Source of the DNA: Dictyostelium firmibasis
Lineage: Eukaryota; Evosea; Eumycetozoa; Dictyosteliales; Dictyosteliaceae
Direction: 5' to 3'
Assembly: GCA_036169595.1 (NCBI GenBank)
Contig: CM069767.1
Coordinates: 1,268,501-1,332,500, forward strand
DNA length: 64,000 bases
Shown here: positions 20,488-34,400 of the stretch, in pieces
Position numbering within the stretch: the first letter of the stretch is position 1
Layout of the letters: every line of letters starts with the position of its first letter
Notes under the pieces: model-generated
What the model was told of the DNA's origin: nothing
What the model saw: only the letters and a program-made list of their open reading frames with translations
The model's database searches: none
Program-made: the position numbers and the translations under genes

Positions 20488-20588
20488 AAATTTAATTAAA
20501 TTCTAAATTATTTGATTACTTAAAACTTACCTTCAATTAAATAAAAAAGAGCTAAGAAAACAAATAAAATTTTAATAAATTTATTCAT
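14281..20588 (-). CDS. Sib-family integrin-beta-like adhesion receptor, copy 3 (mosaic)
   Basis: Complete Sib receptor, 1955 residues. Inferred exons are 20588-20531, 20289-20237, 20118-19053 and 18971-14281; the phases (1, 0, 1) agree with copy 1. Seen: signal peptide ending in FYLIEG, SHFRFGTISY domain, Cys motif, EGF-like repeats (18720-18970), VWA domain with DTNVASS and a later TDSDH (about 18000-18600), cadherin/tandem-95-like repeats, a Gly/Ala-rich membrane segment GAIAGAAAGAALIAAAAW (about 14425-14495), basic LLKKAAPPTD, then two NPLY motifs near the C-terminus (14300-14350). In known Sib proteins this tail recruits talin and couples adhesion to actin. The 3' half is nearly identical to copy 4 and most of the 5' half to copy 1, so the gene looks like a product of recombination between neighbours. 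Intron 2 uses a slightly unusual GTACGA donor. Confidence 0.92.
17563..18473. repeat. Direct repeat, unit A (copy 3), partner of 3160-4070
   Basis: Second member of the near-identical pair. A further matching block follows at 18583-18943 (against 4180-4540), separated by a diverged stretch that encodes the start of the VWA domain. Confidence 0.85.
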
Positions 20589-22015
20589 TTTATTATTTAT
20601 TGTTTTTATTATTTTTTTTTTGGAAAAAAAAAAAAAAATTTGTTTAAAAAAATTTAAGAGTTAAATGGGTTGATTTGTTTTTGTTTATTTGTTTATTTTT
20701 TTAATTACTAAATTTGAAAAAAAATAGAATAAATAAATAAATTGTTCGTCCAGAAAATAAAAAAAAATTTATTGGAAATTAATTTATTATTTTTTTTTTT
20801 TTTTTTTTTTTTTTTATTCAAAAAAAAAAAATAAAAAATTTATTGTTATAATGTTACAAAGAGAATGTTGATGACTTTTTTTATAAAAATAAAATTGAAA
20901 AAGGTTTTTAACTAATCAACTTTTTTTTTTTTAAAAAAAAAAAAAAAATTTAAAAAAAAAAATAAAAATAAAATAAAAATAAAATAAAATAAAAAAAAAA
21001 ATTATAATATCATAATAAAATTTAGTTTTAACTAATTTTTTTAATCACCTGTGGCAAAATAAAACTATCTTTTTTATTAACCCCATAATAATAATAAAAA
21101 AACACAATCAGACAAAAATTTTATAGATGATTTTCCGATAATGCACGATGAAAAATTTTTTTTTTATTTATTTCATTTTTTTTTTCATTTTTTTTTTTGT
21201 TGACAGTTTCTGATATTTTTCGAGTTTGGTCAAAAATATTGGCTTTTTTACTCTTTTTTTACCATTTTTTTTTTTTTTTTTTGGTTTTATTTTAAAACAA
21301 AATTTTTTTTTTTACAGCAGCAAAAAAAAAAAAAAATTATCAACACACAAAACAAATAGAACTAGTTGATCAATTGTAAGTATATTTTTTTCAAATATAA
21401 TTTCTTTGTTTTTTTTTTAAAAAAAAATCATTCAAAATTTATTTATTTTTTTTATTTTTGGCCATATGTCTTTTTTTTTACCAATTTTTTTTTTTTTTTT
21501 TTTTTTATTTTTTTTTTTATTTTTTTCAATTTTATATTTATATTATAATTTTATATGGTTTTATTTTATTTATTTTTACTTCATTTATTTTAATTTATCA
21601 ATTTATTTTTATTATTTTGTTTTTTTTCCATACAATTTTTTTTTTTTTTCACACAATTTTTTTTTTTATTTTATTTTATTTTTTTTTTTGTAAAATCAGA
21701 AAACAAATTTTTTGGTATAAACATTTTCTACTTTTTTTTTTTTTTTTTTTTTTTTTTGGTATAAATCTTTTCAAACTTTTTTTAAAACCTTTTTGTTTTT
21801 TTTTTTTTATTATTATTTTTGTTTAGATAATTTAAAAAAAGTTATTCGTTAAGAAGATTAAATTAATCAGTTTAATCAACAATAAATTTTTTTTTTAAAA
21901 AAAAAGTAATTATTATATTAAATTAAAAAATTTAAGTTTAAGTTGAATTTTATTATTAATAATTTTTTTTTGTATAGTCAGGTTTATGACTTTTATCATA
22001 AATTAAGAAGTGGGT
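20589..22015. other. Intergenic region between sib copies 3 and 4
   Basis: A 1.4-kb gap of A- and T-runs. Reading frames in it (for example 21366-21826) are just poly-T translated as Phe. A CCCATAA sequence at 21082-21088 was considered as a small-RNA promoter element and not supported. No gene was seen. Confidence 0.75.
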
Positions 22016-24923
22016 TTAATCGGTATTCTCAGATGCAGATTGGTAAAGTGGATTTTCAGCAGCGGTTGCTGATTGTTCGTATAATGGATTAGCGTTGACA
22101 CCATCACCAAGGAAAGCTGCTTCACTAAAGAATGTATCAGTTGGAGGTGCAGCTTTTCTTAATAATTTCCATAAACCAGCGGCAAGAAGTGCGGCACCAG
22201 CGGCAGCACCAGCAATAGCACCTGTTAAAACAGTCTTATTGTTGGTGGTTTGAGTGGTGGTTTCTGGTGCATTAACTTTAATCTCTACATAACCGGTTGC
22301 ATTTAAATGTGATATATCTCTGACGGCAGCTGGTGCATTGTAACCTAAATCGTCAACAAAGAGTTTAAGACGATAGTTACCAGCGGTTGAGGCTGTAACA
22401 GAGATCGATGTGATAGAACTATTGAGTGCTTTCTTTGTACCAATACATGAGACTGATGCTAAAGTTTTATCGTAATTACACATTGAACTTTGGGTGAATG
22501 AAAGTTGAACGTTAGTGAGAGGTGCAACAATGTCATCCTTTTCACCAACGATTGAAACAATAATTGAAACGTTATTGTTTACAGAATCTGGATCATCAAA
22601 TTGAACACCTAAAACAGAGAGAGTTAAATTGGTTTGAGTTGTGTAGTTTTTGTTACCAATGAGTACGTATGGTGCAATATTAACAGTATTAACGTTAATT
22701 GAGACTAAGGCAGTTGGTGACATAAGACCACCATTATCAATCATAACAAATGGTACTTTTGCATACGATTCAGCAGCTGTACCTTTGGTTGGTACAAACA
22801 CAACATAATAATAACCATCTTTAGGGTTTTGATAAACTTTTGGGAATGAACGACTAATTAATGCCTTCGATGAGTTTGATGCAGTTGGGTCATAGGCATA
22901 GAGTAAACCACGAAGTGGAACATTCGAAACCAATGAATTTAATGGAGTAACTTGATCGACATCAATATCACTACCAGCGTATTTAATTAAAACTGAAGTA
23001 TTAGTATTCATATTGATTAATGATGAATTGCCAAATAAGATTTCACTTGAATCACCATCTAAAATCTTATAACTGATTAGCTCGATTGTTGGTGGTTGAT
23101 TGACATGAATAACATTTACAGTGACGTTGTAAAGTTCAGAGTAGAGATCGCCATCATAGAGTTTGAAGTAGATGTAATCGAATTTTGGACCATACTTGTT
23201 GTGTGGTGGTTTGTATGCGTAGTTGTATGAGGTTGAACCAGTTTGATCATTTGGATATGATGTGATTTCTTGATCCATTGTACCTTCACTACCCATATTG
23301 TGAGCGATATAGAAAGTACCATTTCCAGTGAAACTAATAACTTGAATATTGACTTGTGAACCACCATTTCCAACTTTACCAGTGATAGTTAATGGGTAAC
23401 GAGTGTTTTGTAATACATCGATTTCTTCTGCACCAGTGTAAACTGGTGGATTTCTTGGTCTGACACTAAAGCTAATGATTTCGGAATCAGATGAAAGACC
23501 TTGTGGATCAACTACAATATATGAAATTGAATCGAGTGGACTTTGTTGATCAAAGGTATTCCAATTTGAAAGACCTGCATTTGGTTTGTATGAGAGTTGA
23601 CTGAGAGTGTATTTGGTTGAGGAGGTATTTAATGAAGTAAGTTCTTCACCAGTAGAAGTAATTAAAAGTTTACCATTGATTGGTAATGAAAGGATTTTAA
23701 CTTGAAGATCTGATGATGGTGATTCAATATCTGAACCATTGACTGTAAATGATTTAGTGGTATCTTGATCGAGTTGAACTGTGCCACCTTGAGAGCTTGG
23801 TGGAGTATTGATATAAGTATATTGAACGTTGGCAACGACATTACCAGTTGATAATGATCCATATGGGAATGTTAATGTTGTAACATCTTTACAAGAAATG
23901 GTGAAAGTACTTGAAACATTGGTGTATGGAGTTGGTGTAATTGTTGATGGACTTGGGAAATCAAAACTGTATGTATTGCTTTTGAGATCGGTTGGGACAG
24001 ATGTAATTAAATTACCTTCTGAATCGTACATACTAATTTGACTTGGAATTGAGATGACTGAACAAATAACTTTATCACCATCTTTATCGCTAGTTGCTAA
24101 TGTTTGTGTGACACTACCACCAGATTGAGAAGTGAAGGAGTATGAACTAACTACAACGCTTGGTTTATGATTAATTGGGTTAATAGTAACGGTTGTAGTT
24201 AAAATTGGTGAGGTTGCTTTGAATGTGTCCATAACTTGATATGAATAACTATCAGTGCCACTATAACCTGGGTTTGGTCTGTAGTAATGATTGAGTGGAG
24301 CATTTCCTTGTGTGGCAACAGTTGAACCATTTACAACGGTAACTAAAATACCATGAGTTGGTGCAGTGGTAATGATGGCGATTAAATTGTTTACTGGTGG
24401 AATTGAGTTTGGATTGTAATCATCAATATCTGGATCAGTACCAGTGACTTGGTGTACAGCGGAATCTAAATAATCTTGATAACAAGAATATGGTTGAATT
24501 GGAGTGGCAACAGGTGGATTGTTTGCACGATTACCAACAATATTTACAACTACTGTGACAGAGGTTGAATCTAAACCTTGGTTATCAGTTGATATGAATG
24601 AAATAGAAGCATAGTTTGAAACTGCTGCAGGTTCTTCATTGAGGAAACAAATTAATTGATTGGCAACTTTATTGGAGTATGAAATTGTTGAATATTGTTT
24701 ACCATCAGTAATATCGGTACGACCAGCTGATCCTGTGGCACATAAACAATCACCAGTGGAACATGAATAGAAAGTACCCTTTGCGCCATTGGTAACTTTT
24801 TTAATTGTAAATGTTGCAGAAGTTGAATCTGAATCAGTTGATACTAAAGTTAAAGAAACATTACCTCTTGGAATAACTGAAACTGGTGTGGCGGAAGATG
24901 AAACTGGTGCAATATTTGTATGA
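22016..24923. repeat. Direct repeat, unit B (copy 4), partner of 14281-17188
   Basis: Second member of the 2.9-kb near-identical pair. A few small patches differ, for example around 23465-23520 and in the membrane-helix codons at 22160-22200. Confidence 0.9.
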
Positions 24924-27900
24924 ACAAGTTTGACTGTTAATGTACAAGTGCTTGTTGAGATTGCACCGGAACTATCGACAGCTTGAAATGTGACTGGAAC
25001 ATCAACATTGTTAGTTGGGTTAACGGTTTGTTTAAATATGATTTCAGTGCCGTTTGAGATTGAAGTTGTCGAGGTAACGGCAACACCATTATAAGTGAGT
25101 GAACCATAAGCAGTTAAATCGGTTGGTTTGATAAAGACAAGTTTTGGGGAAACATCTTCGAAATCATCAGCATTTAAAAAAAATTTAAAATCAACATTTA
25201 TGGTTGGTGAGATTGTTTTCTGACTACAGGTTGGTAATTGATTGACTCTAATAATAGTGATTGAAACAGTTGAAGGGGCACTATCAACACAACCATCATT
25301 AGCAATAAAATTAATGGAAATCGGAGATAAATAGTTTGTTGCTACAGAGAATTTAAATACTTCAGTTGAAGGATAGTATTTGTTTTGTGTTGAAACATCT
25401 ATATTATTGCTATCAGTAATAATACCGCCTGATAATAAGGTTGAAGTGAATTTAAATGTTAAAATATTAAAATCTGGATCAGTACCTGTCAATTTAAATG
25501 TAGTGAAAGAGTTTTGGTTGACAGAGAATGCACTTGCAGTAGCAACTGGTGGACGATTGTAATTGAGTGAAAAATCAGTTTGACCAAAACCAATTGCCGA
25601 GATTGAAGCAACTGGTGAAGCAATTGCAGTATTTGTTGGTTTGGTTAAAATAAGACCAGTAACATTTTTGACAGTATCAGATGTGGTTGAAACTGCAATA
25701 TCTGATGGTGTTGTTTTTACAAATGATGCACCGTTGGTTGTATTATCAGTTTTATAAACGACGGTTGATAAAACACTCTTTAAACCGGCAACAGCTTTGG
25801 CTGAAATATCACTGGCTGTTGCAAGAGATACGGCACTATAACCAAAATCAGCGGTTGAGATTGCTGATGCCCAATTTGGAATTGATGAAGCACCAAAACC
25901 AATGACCACTGGTGCGATTGAATTTGAAACGTATGCACTAATGAATGAATTTACGAAGGTAGAGTTTGAAGAGTGATCACTATCGGTAATGATTACAATT
26001 GATTTGAAGGAACCAGTATTCCAACCATTTGCATTTGAAGCTGCACCAGTTGAACCCAAAAGTGAATTACCACTTGAGTTTGAAGAGTATGATGATACTG
26101 AATAACTGTTAATAGTGTTTACAATATTACTACCAATGATTGTACCAGGAGCGAAATTAAAACCACTGGTAAGAGCATCACTAAAATAACCAATACCAAA
26201 TTGAGTGGTTTCACAAATACCCTTTGAAACATCGTTGACAAATGTGGAAATACTTGATTGAACGATACCAAACAAAGTGGATGTAGCAACGTTAACATCG
26301 ACTAAAACGAAAACATCAACTTTAGATAATTTTAGTGGAACATTTAATGAGGTACTTAAAGCAAAATCACTTTCGATATATAATTGAACTTTTGATGGAT
26401 TGACGTAGAATGATGGAACAGTTGTGGAAATGAGTACAGTGTTTTTCATGTCTTTGCAGCTTTGAGATAATGGGATATCACATTTACTACCACTGTAACC
26501 ATTGATACACATACATTTACCATCACCCAAAATACCTTCATTTGGAACACCTTTGTCGCATGGTGGAGTTGGGTCACAGTTTTGACCATAATAACCGGAA
26601 CTACAATCGAAACAATTTGAATTTGGATCCCATTGGGAACCTACACATTCACATTTACCAGTTACATCATTTTTTTTACCATTACCACATTCTGGTTTGG
26701 CAATGAAAATTGTGAAAGAACGAGAGTTTGAGGTTAAACCATTTGAATCATAACAAAAGATTGATGTTACATAAACACCAACATTTGCAGCTACTGGAGT
26801 CCAAGTGAGAGTATTTGTAACAACACCTTGAGTTGAGGTGCCTTGTGCTAAATTTGCACCAGATGGGACGTTAGCAGCTTGAATACCAACGGTTCTAGTT
26901 GAATAGTTTGATTTACATTGAAGATTGATAGTATTTGATTGACCGACAGTGAATGGAATTAAGGCGTTATCTTCTGGTGTTGGCGAAACAAAGAAAGGTG
27001 GATAGTTTGTTGTTGAGCAAGTGTTAACAGTTGTTGAGGCAGAGTTTGCACAATTTTTACAATCAGTGTTAGCATTACATGTTGCACCACTATTGGAACA
27101 ACTTGGATCACATTTACCTGGTTCGGCAATTGACTCTAAAATGAAATCTACTACAGAGTAGGCAGGTGGGACAGCATCATCTGTAATATAAATTTGAGTG
27201 GAGTAAAGACCAATTTGAGTTGGTAAAAAGTAAACATGACCAGTACTATTAATTTTCATACCGGATGGTTGGGTCATTGGATAAACAGTTGAGAAAGAGA
27301 ATGTAAGTTTGTCATTAACATTTGGATCACTAGCAATAACACGGAAATTATTGTTTTTGTTGGCGATAACTTGAACAATTGGTAACATACCAGATACTGG
27401 TGAATAGTTTACAGATGGCCAAGTATTATAGTCGAGGTAAACGCTACTGGTAATATTCCAATCGGAATCTTTATTATTGAGAAGGGTACTAATTCTACAA
27501 CATGATGTAAACATGGCAAGATATTGTTTAGTAGTATTTTTGGCCAAAGCAGTATAGGTTTTGGTGAAGATAAATTGGCCTGAGAACCAATCATTCTTGA
27601 TATCAAAACTAGTTACTGATGCTGTTACACTTGTTGATGTACCATCACCAAAACTTAATGCACCAAGATTAATCTTTTCTCCAACGATAATATCTGAGGT
27701 GCTTGTTTTAAAATAAGTTGTTCTAAATGCAAAATTAGTTGTAAATTTAATAATCTATAAAAACAATTTCAATTAATAATCAATAAAATTTTATATTTTA
27801 AAACGAAATAAAAATAACAATTAGGTCTTACATTGTGTGCGGTTGTTGGCGCCCATGAAACACTGCCAAATCTAAAATGAGTTGCTAAAAATTGAAATAA

Positions 27901-28215
27901 GGAATTAATAATTTTAAAAATTATAATTTTGGTTGTAATAAAGTTAGAAAAACAAAAAAAAAAAACAAAAAAAATAAAAAAAATTATAGTGAACCAACAA
28001 AGGCGCCACACAATTTATAATTTTTCTTTTTTTTTTTTTTTTTATTTTTTTTTTTTTTTTTATTTACAGAATGATGTAAATTTACCGCAAGGTATTTTTT
28101 TTTTTTTTTTTTTTTTTTTTTAATCTTTTTCTTTTTCTTTATAAATTCAAATCTTACCTTCCGTTACACAAAATACAGCAAGCAATACAAATAAAAGTTT
28201 GAATAAATTATTCAT
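22016..28215 (-). CDS. Sib-family integrin-beta-like adhesion receptor, copy 4
   Basis: Complete Sib receptor, 1949 residues. Inferred exons are 28215-28158, 27884-27832 and 27754-22016. The intron that in copies 1-3 lies just before the EGF-like region is absent: the frame reads through RSFTIFIAKPECGNG without a break. Seen: signal peptide MNNLFKLLFVLLAVF, THFRFGSVSW domain, Cys cluster (about 27030-27130), EGF-like cysteines (26440-26700), VWA domain with DVNVATS (about 25760-26320), cadherin/tandem-95-like repeats, Gly/Ala-rich transmembrane helix (about 22160-22235), and two NPLY motifs in the tail ending ASENTD. The 3' 2.9 kb aligns with copy 3 without an indel at the points checked. Expected role, from the family: adhesion and phagocytic receptor linked to talin at the plasma membrane. 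Confidence 0.92.
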
Positions 28216-29200
28216 TTTTTTATTACTTTAAATAGAAATCGATTTTCTATTTATAACTTTTTTTTTTTTCTTTTTATAAAAAATAAAAATAGATAGGAAA
28301 ATTAATTTAAAAAAAAAAAAAAAAATTAATTTTATTTTATTATTTCTTGAAAAAAAGGAATTTACAAAGAATTAATCTTTGTGTGTGTGTAAAAATACAA
28401 TGAAGAATGAAAATAAAAAAAAATAGAAAAAAAACTATTTTTTTTTATTTTTTGATTTAGTTAAAAATATTTTTATAAAAAAAATAAAATAAATTTAAAT
28501 AAAAAATAAAAAAAATTTTAAAGAAAAAAAAGATATTTTATAGAAAGAGAAAAAAAAAAAAAAAAACTTAAAATTATCACAAAAAAACCAGTTGAAATCG
28601 TTAATCAAATCGGCGATATCGTGGAAAATCATTTTTGATAAGTTTTAAACCCCCAATAATTTTTTTAAAAAAAAAAAAAAAATTAAAAATTGGGTGAAAT
28701 TTTTTTTTTTGGGCCATTGTTAAAACCGTTATTGTGGAATTTTTGATTTGATTTCTTTTATTTTTTTTTTTTTATTATTTTTAGCTTTTGTAAAGAGTGT
28801 TTAATATCTCAATAAAATGTAAATTAAAAAATTTAATAATAAAAACCAACATAAAATAAAAATAAAATAAACAAAGAAAAAAAAATAAAATAAAAAATAA
28901 ACAAAAAAAAAAAAAAACAAAGAAAAAAAACAATAATACACACAAGAAATATTTTCTTTGAATATTATATTTTTTTTACTTCACTAAGGATTGATATTTT
29001 CTTTTTTTTTTTTTTTTTTTATTGTTAATGATCATTCACTTCAATCATTTACTATTCTATTTATTGTTCAATTATTATTTGATGATTAAATAAAAAAAAA
29101 AAAAAAAAAAAAAAATAAAAATTTAAGAAAGATGAAAATGGATAGAGAATATATTTTTTTTTTTTTTTTGATAACAATGTTTAGATTCTAATCCATTGGG

Positions 29201-29233
<33 letters not shown>

Positions 29234-29523
29234 GTTTGCCATGTACCAAATTAATAAATTATGTTGATTTCTTTTTATTTTATGATTTTTTTTTAATCTT
29301 GCAATTTTCTCAAACTTTTTTTTTTTATATTTTTTATTTCAAAAAAAAAAGATATTTTATATTTTTTTTATGTTTCTTTTTTTTTATTTTTTTATGTTTT
29401 TTATTATATTGAGAGGGGTTGCAAATAAAAATATTAAAAGGAAATAAACATAATACAAATATCATTCATAACTCACAAATTTATTAAATGTTGTAAATTT
29501 GAAAATTAATTAAAAAATTTTTG

Positions 29524-29571
<48 letters not shown>

Positions 29572-29628
29572 GAAGGGGTTTTAGCGGAAAAATTTTTTTA
29601 TACACCAAACGAATATGTTTGGACAGTA
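28216..29628. other. Divergent intergenic region, sib copy 4 / EXS gene
   Basis: A 1.4-kb stretch holding promoters for both flanking genes. It carries the candidate sib element at 28365-28403, a less repetitive patch at 28590-28660 (TCGGCGATATCG), and a 42-base A-run at 29524-29566 just before the EXS gene. No coding region was seen. Confidence 0.7.
28365..28403 (-). promoter_or_regulatory. Candidate sib promoter element (copy 4)
   Basis: A dyad CAAAGAATTAATCTTTG (28365-28381), a short GT run and TAAAAATACAATGA (28390-28403) lie 150-190 bases upstream of the copy 4 start codon, resembling the element before copy 1. Confidence 0.4.
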
Positions 29629-31367
<1,739 letters not shown>

Positions 31368-31442
31368 AAAAACTTTTTTTTGAAAATATTTAATACATAT
31401 AATTTTTTTATTTTTTATTTATTTTTATCTAAATAGAATTGT

Positions 31443-34400
31443 TTAAGAATCTTCACAACTACTATCACTTGAATCATCTGATGATTTTAGTGGGGTGAGT
31501 GTGTCATTATTATTTTTATTTTTATTATTATTATTGGTAGATTCATTATTTAAAATTTGATTTTGGTGTTGTTTTGGAGGAGTTGGTAATGGTTTTTGTT
31601 GTTGTAATTGTTTTGGGGATTGTTTTTGTTGTTGCTGTTGTTGTTGTTGTTGTTGTTGTTGCTGTTGTTGAATTGATGTTATTGGTCTTTTAACAAGAGT
31701 AAATAAAGTATTACCTCTATTTAATTGAATATGTTGATTTTTTGAAGTTTCAGTGTAAACTGGTTCCATAGGAGTATGAGTTTTATAGATTTGTTCAATT
31801 TCTTCCAATTTCTTTATAATTTCAATGAAGGAAGGACGACAGGTTGGATCTTGAGCCCAACAAATATTTAAAAGACTGTCATATTCTGGTAGATTATGAG
31901 ATGGTAATGATGGACGTACACCTTCAGTAATTAAACTTTCAACTTCAGACATAAAGGAAATGTTTGAAAAGAATCTGGTACGTGATAAAAGTTCAAACAA
32001 GATTACACCATAGGCATAGACATCGCTTTTATCAGAGCATAACTCATTGTTGATAACTTCTGGTGCTAACCAAACTGGATTTTGAACAGAGCGATTTGCA
32101 ACGGTTGTTGAGAAACCAGATAATGAAAAATCACAAAGATGACATTCCATAGTTAATGGGTCTTTGCTTGAGAGTAAAATATTTGGGCTCTTTAAATCAC
32201 GATGAACTACAGATGGTTTACTATCATGAAGTGTTTGTAATGATGCGGCAATACCTTTGGCTATTTTAATTCTTAAATTCCAATCCAATGGGTTTTTGAG
32301 ATCGTGAATATAATCATAAAGATTACCACCACTTTGAAACTCTGTGATAATTGCCAATGGTTCTAAACAAAAACCTTTAAGATCAAGGATATTGTCATGA
32401 ATAAACGAGGAGAGACAAAAGATTTCACGACGATATTCAGCGAAAACCTTTGAAAAATCACTACCAACTACATCAGTTTTTAAAAGCTTAACGGCAACAT
32501 CAGACTGTCTCCATTTACCCTTATAAACGGTTGCTGTACCACCTTCACCAATTGGATTTGGATCAAGTTCAACCTCTTTGAAATCTATCAATTTGTGACG
32601 TAAATCATTCATTGTTAAATCTGGTACTAATTGGTTCAATTTAGTTGGTATCAAAGAATGAATTGGACAACTTTGATAGGTTTTACCTTTGATTACAGAT
32701 TCTTCGATTTGATTAAGACTGAAAAGATATTGTTCAGATTTTGGTAATGTCTCAATACAATGAATACATGGAATATAGATTGTGTAGGCAAGTTGATTAT
32801 AGGATTCTAAAATTGATTCAAAAATTTGTAGAATATGTCTACACATTTTTGATGAGGAAATTTCAATCTTTGTGTCGCCATGAACTTGAATCGATACTAA
32901 ATCATCGGACTCTAAAACAGAGATTGTTGAACTTCTACGGAATGGATTCTTTGCGTTTGGTGACATTGGGAATCTTCTTGCTACAGGGAATGATAGATAA
33001 CAATTCTCCAAGATAACCCCATTCTTCCAACAATGTTTAATTGAACAAAACATATATAACTGACTTAATAGTCTTGGGAAGAAACTTGATGGTATCTTCT
33101 TTTCGAATTGGAATATTCTACAAAGGGATCTTGGTTGATCATCTGAAAACATTTTATCCATTGGCATTGGTGGTTCAGTTGGTAGTTCATTTGGCAAGAA
33201 AATCACTTTCTCGTTTAGTTGCTTCAATTTATCATACTTTTGTTGTAATTGTAAATTCTTTAATGGTGATAATAAGTTATTTAAACTTGAATGGCTACCA
33301 TGATTGGTTAAACTGTTACAACTACCATTACGAATTGGTGATAATGCTAAATTTGGGAATTTCAATGGACTTGAATTATTTGATCCACCAGAATTTAAAG
33401 TACTATTACGAATTGATATTGATCTTAATGATGGACTGCCACTAATTGATAATCTATTTAAATTAATACTGGTTTGTGGTTGTTGTTGATGTTGTTGTGG
33501 GTTAGCAAATGGTGATGGATAAACAAAACCCCAAGAACTTGGATCATAAAGTGTATCAATTTGATAGGCAATATTAAATTTCTTTGCCAATGTTAACAAA
33601 TATGGATATAATCTTGTTGGAATATCGTTCCATATACCTTCTAAATTACTCATTAATATAATATCTCTCTTTCTAATAGTTGGACTGTTTGCTTTATTAC
33701 TTCCACTACTGTCTTTACTAAAACTATCATTCATACTACTATCTAATAAAATTGAAGAGGTATTTGATAATGATACAGGTGTTGGCATTGGTGATAATGG
33801 GTTTGTTGATGTTGTTGATGTTGTTGATGTTGTTGTTGCTGATGGTAATACAGTACTTAAATTTGAGGAATTTAAAGGTATTTGAGGTGGTGTACTTGGA
33901 GCAGAAGATGGTTGTTTTAAAGTTAATAATAAATTTAAAGTATTTGATAACCAAATTGGATCTAAAATTACCCAATCATGGTCCTCAGACCAAAATAATA
34001 AACTCAACTCTGTGAGTAATTCACAAGTATTTTTTGTTTCAATTTTATCTAATTTACACATTTCACCTATTGAAAAAAGCTCCTTCTTTGAAATGAATGG
34101 AGTTTGTAATGTTTTGATATGTTTTTCGAATAGTTTTTGACTACTTGATACTTTAGTGCCAAATGGTTTGGAATTTAAAAATACATTTTTGATTTCTTCA
34201 CGTAGTTTTGGCATACCACCTGAAATACTATTACTACTATTATTACTTAAATTATTTTCACAATTATTATCAATACTATTAATAATTGTAGGTTGTACTA
34301 TTGCATTATTATTACTATTATTATTATTATTACTACTATTATTGTTATTGTTGTTCAAAATATTAATAAATGAAAATGTAAAATTTGGGAATAAATTATG

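Noticed and set aside
21082-21160. CCCATAA at 21082 (and at 44311) as a promoter element of a small non-coding RNA
   Set aside because: No structured, non-poly-T transcript candidate lies at the expected distance downstream; one heptamer is not enough.
21366-21826. Phe-rich open frames between Sib copies 3 and 4
   Set aside because: They consist of translated T-runs with no complexity, domain or splice evidence.
28590-28765. Possible long inverted repeat upstream of Sib copy 4, like that at 6620
   Set aside because: Only short scattered matches such as AATCAAATC are present; the arms do not align continuously.
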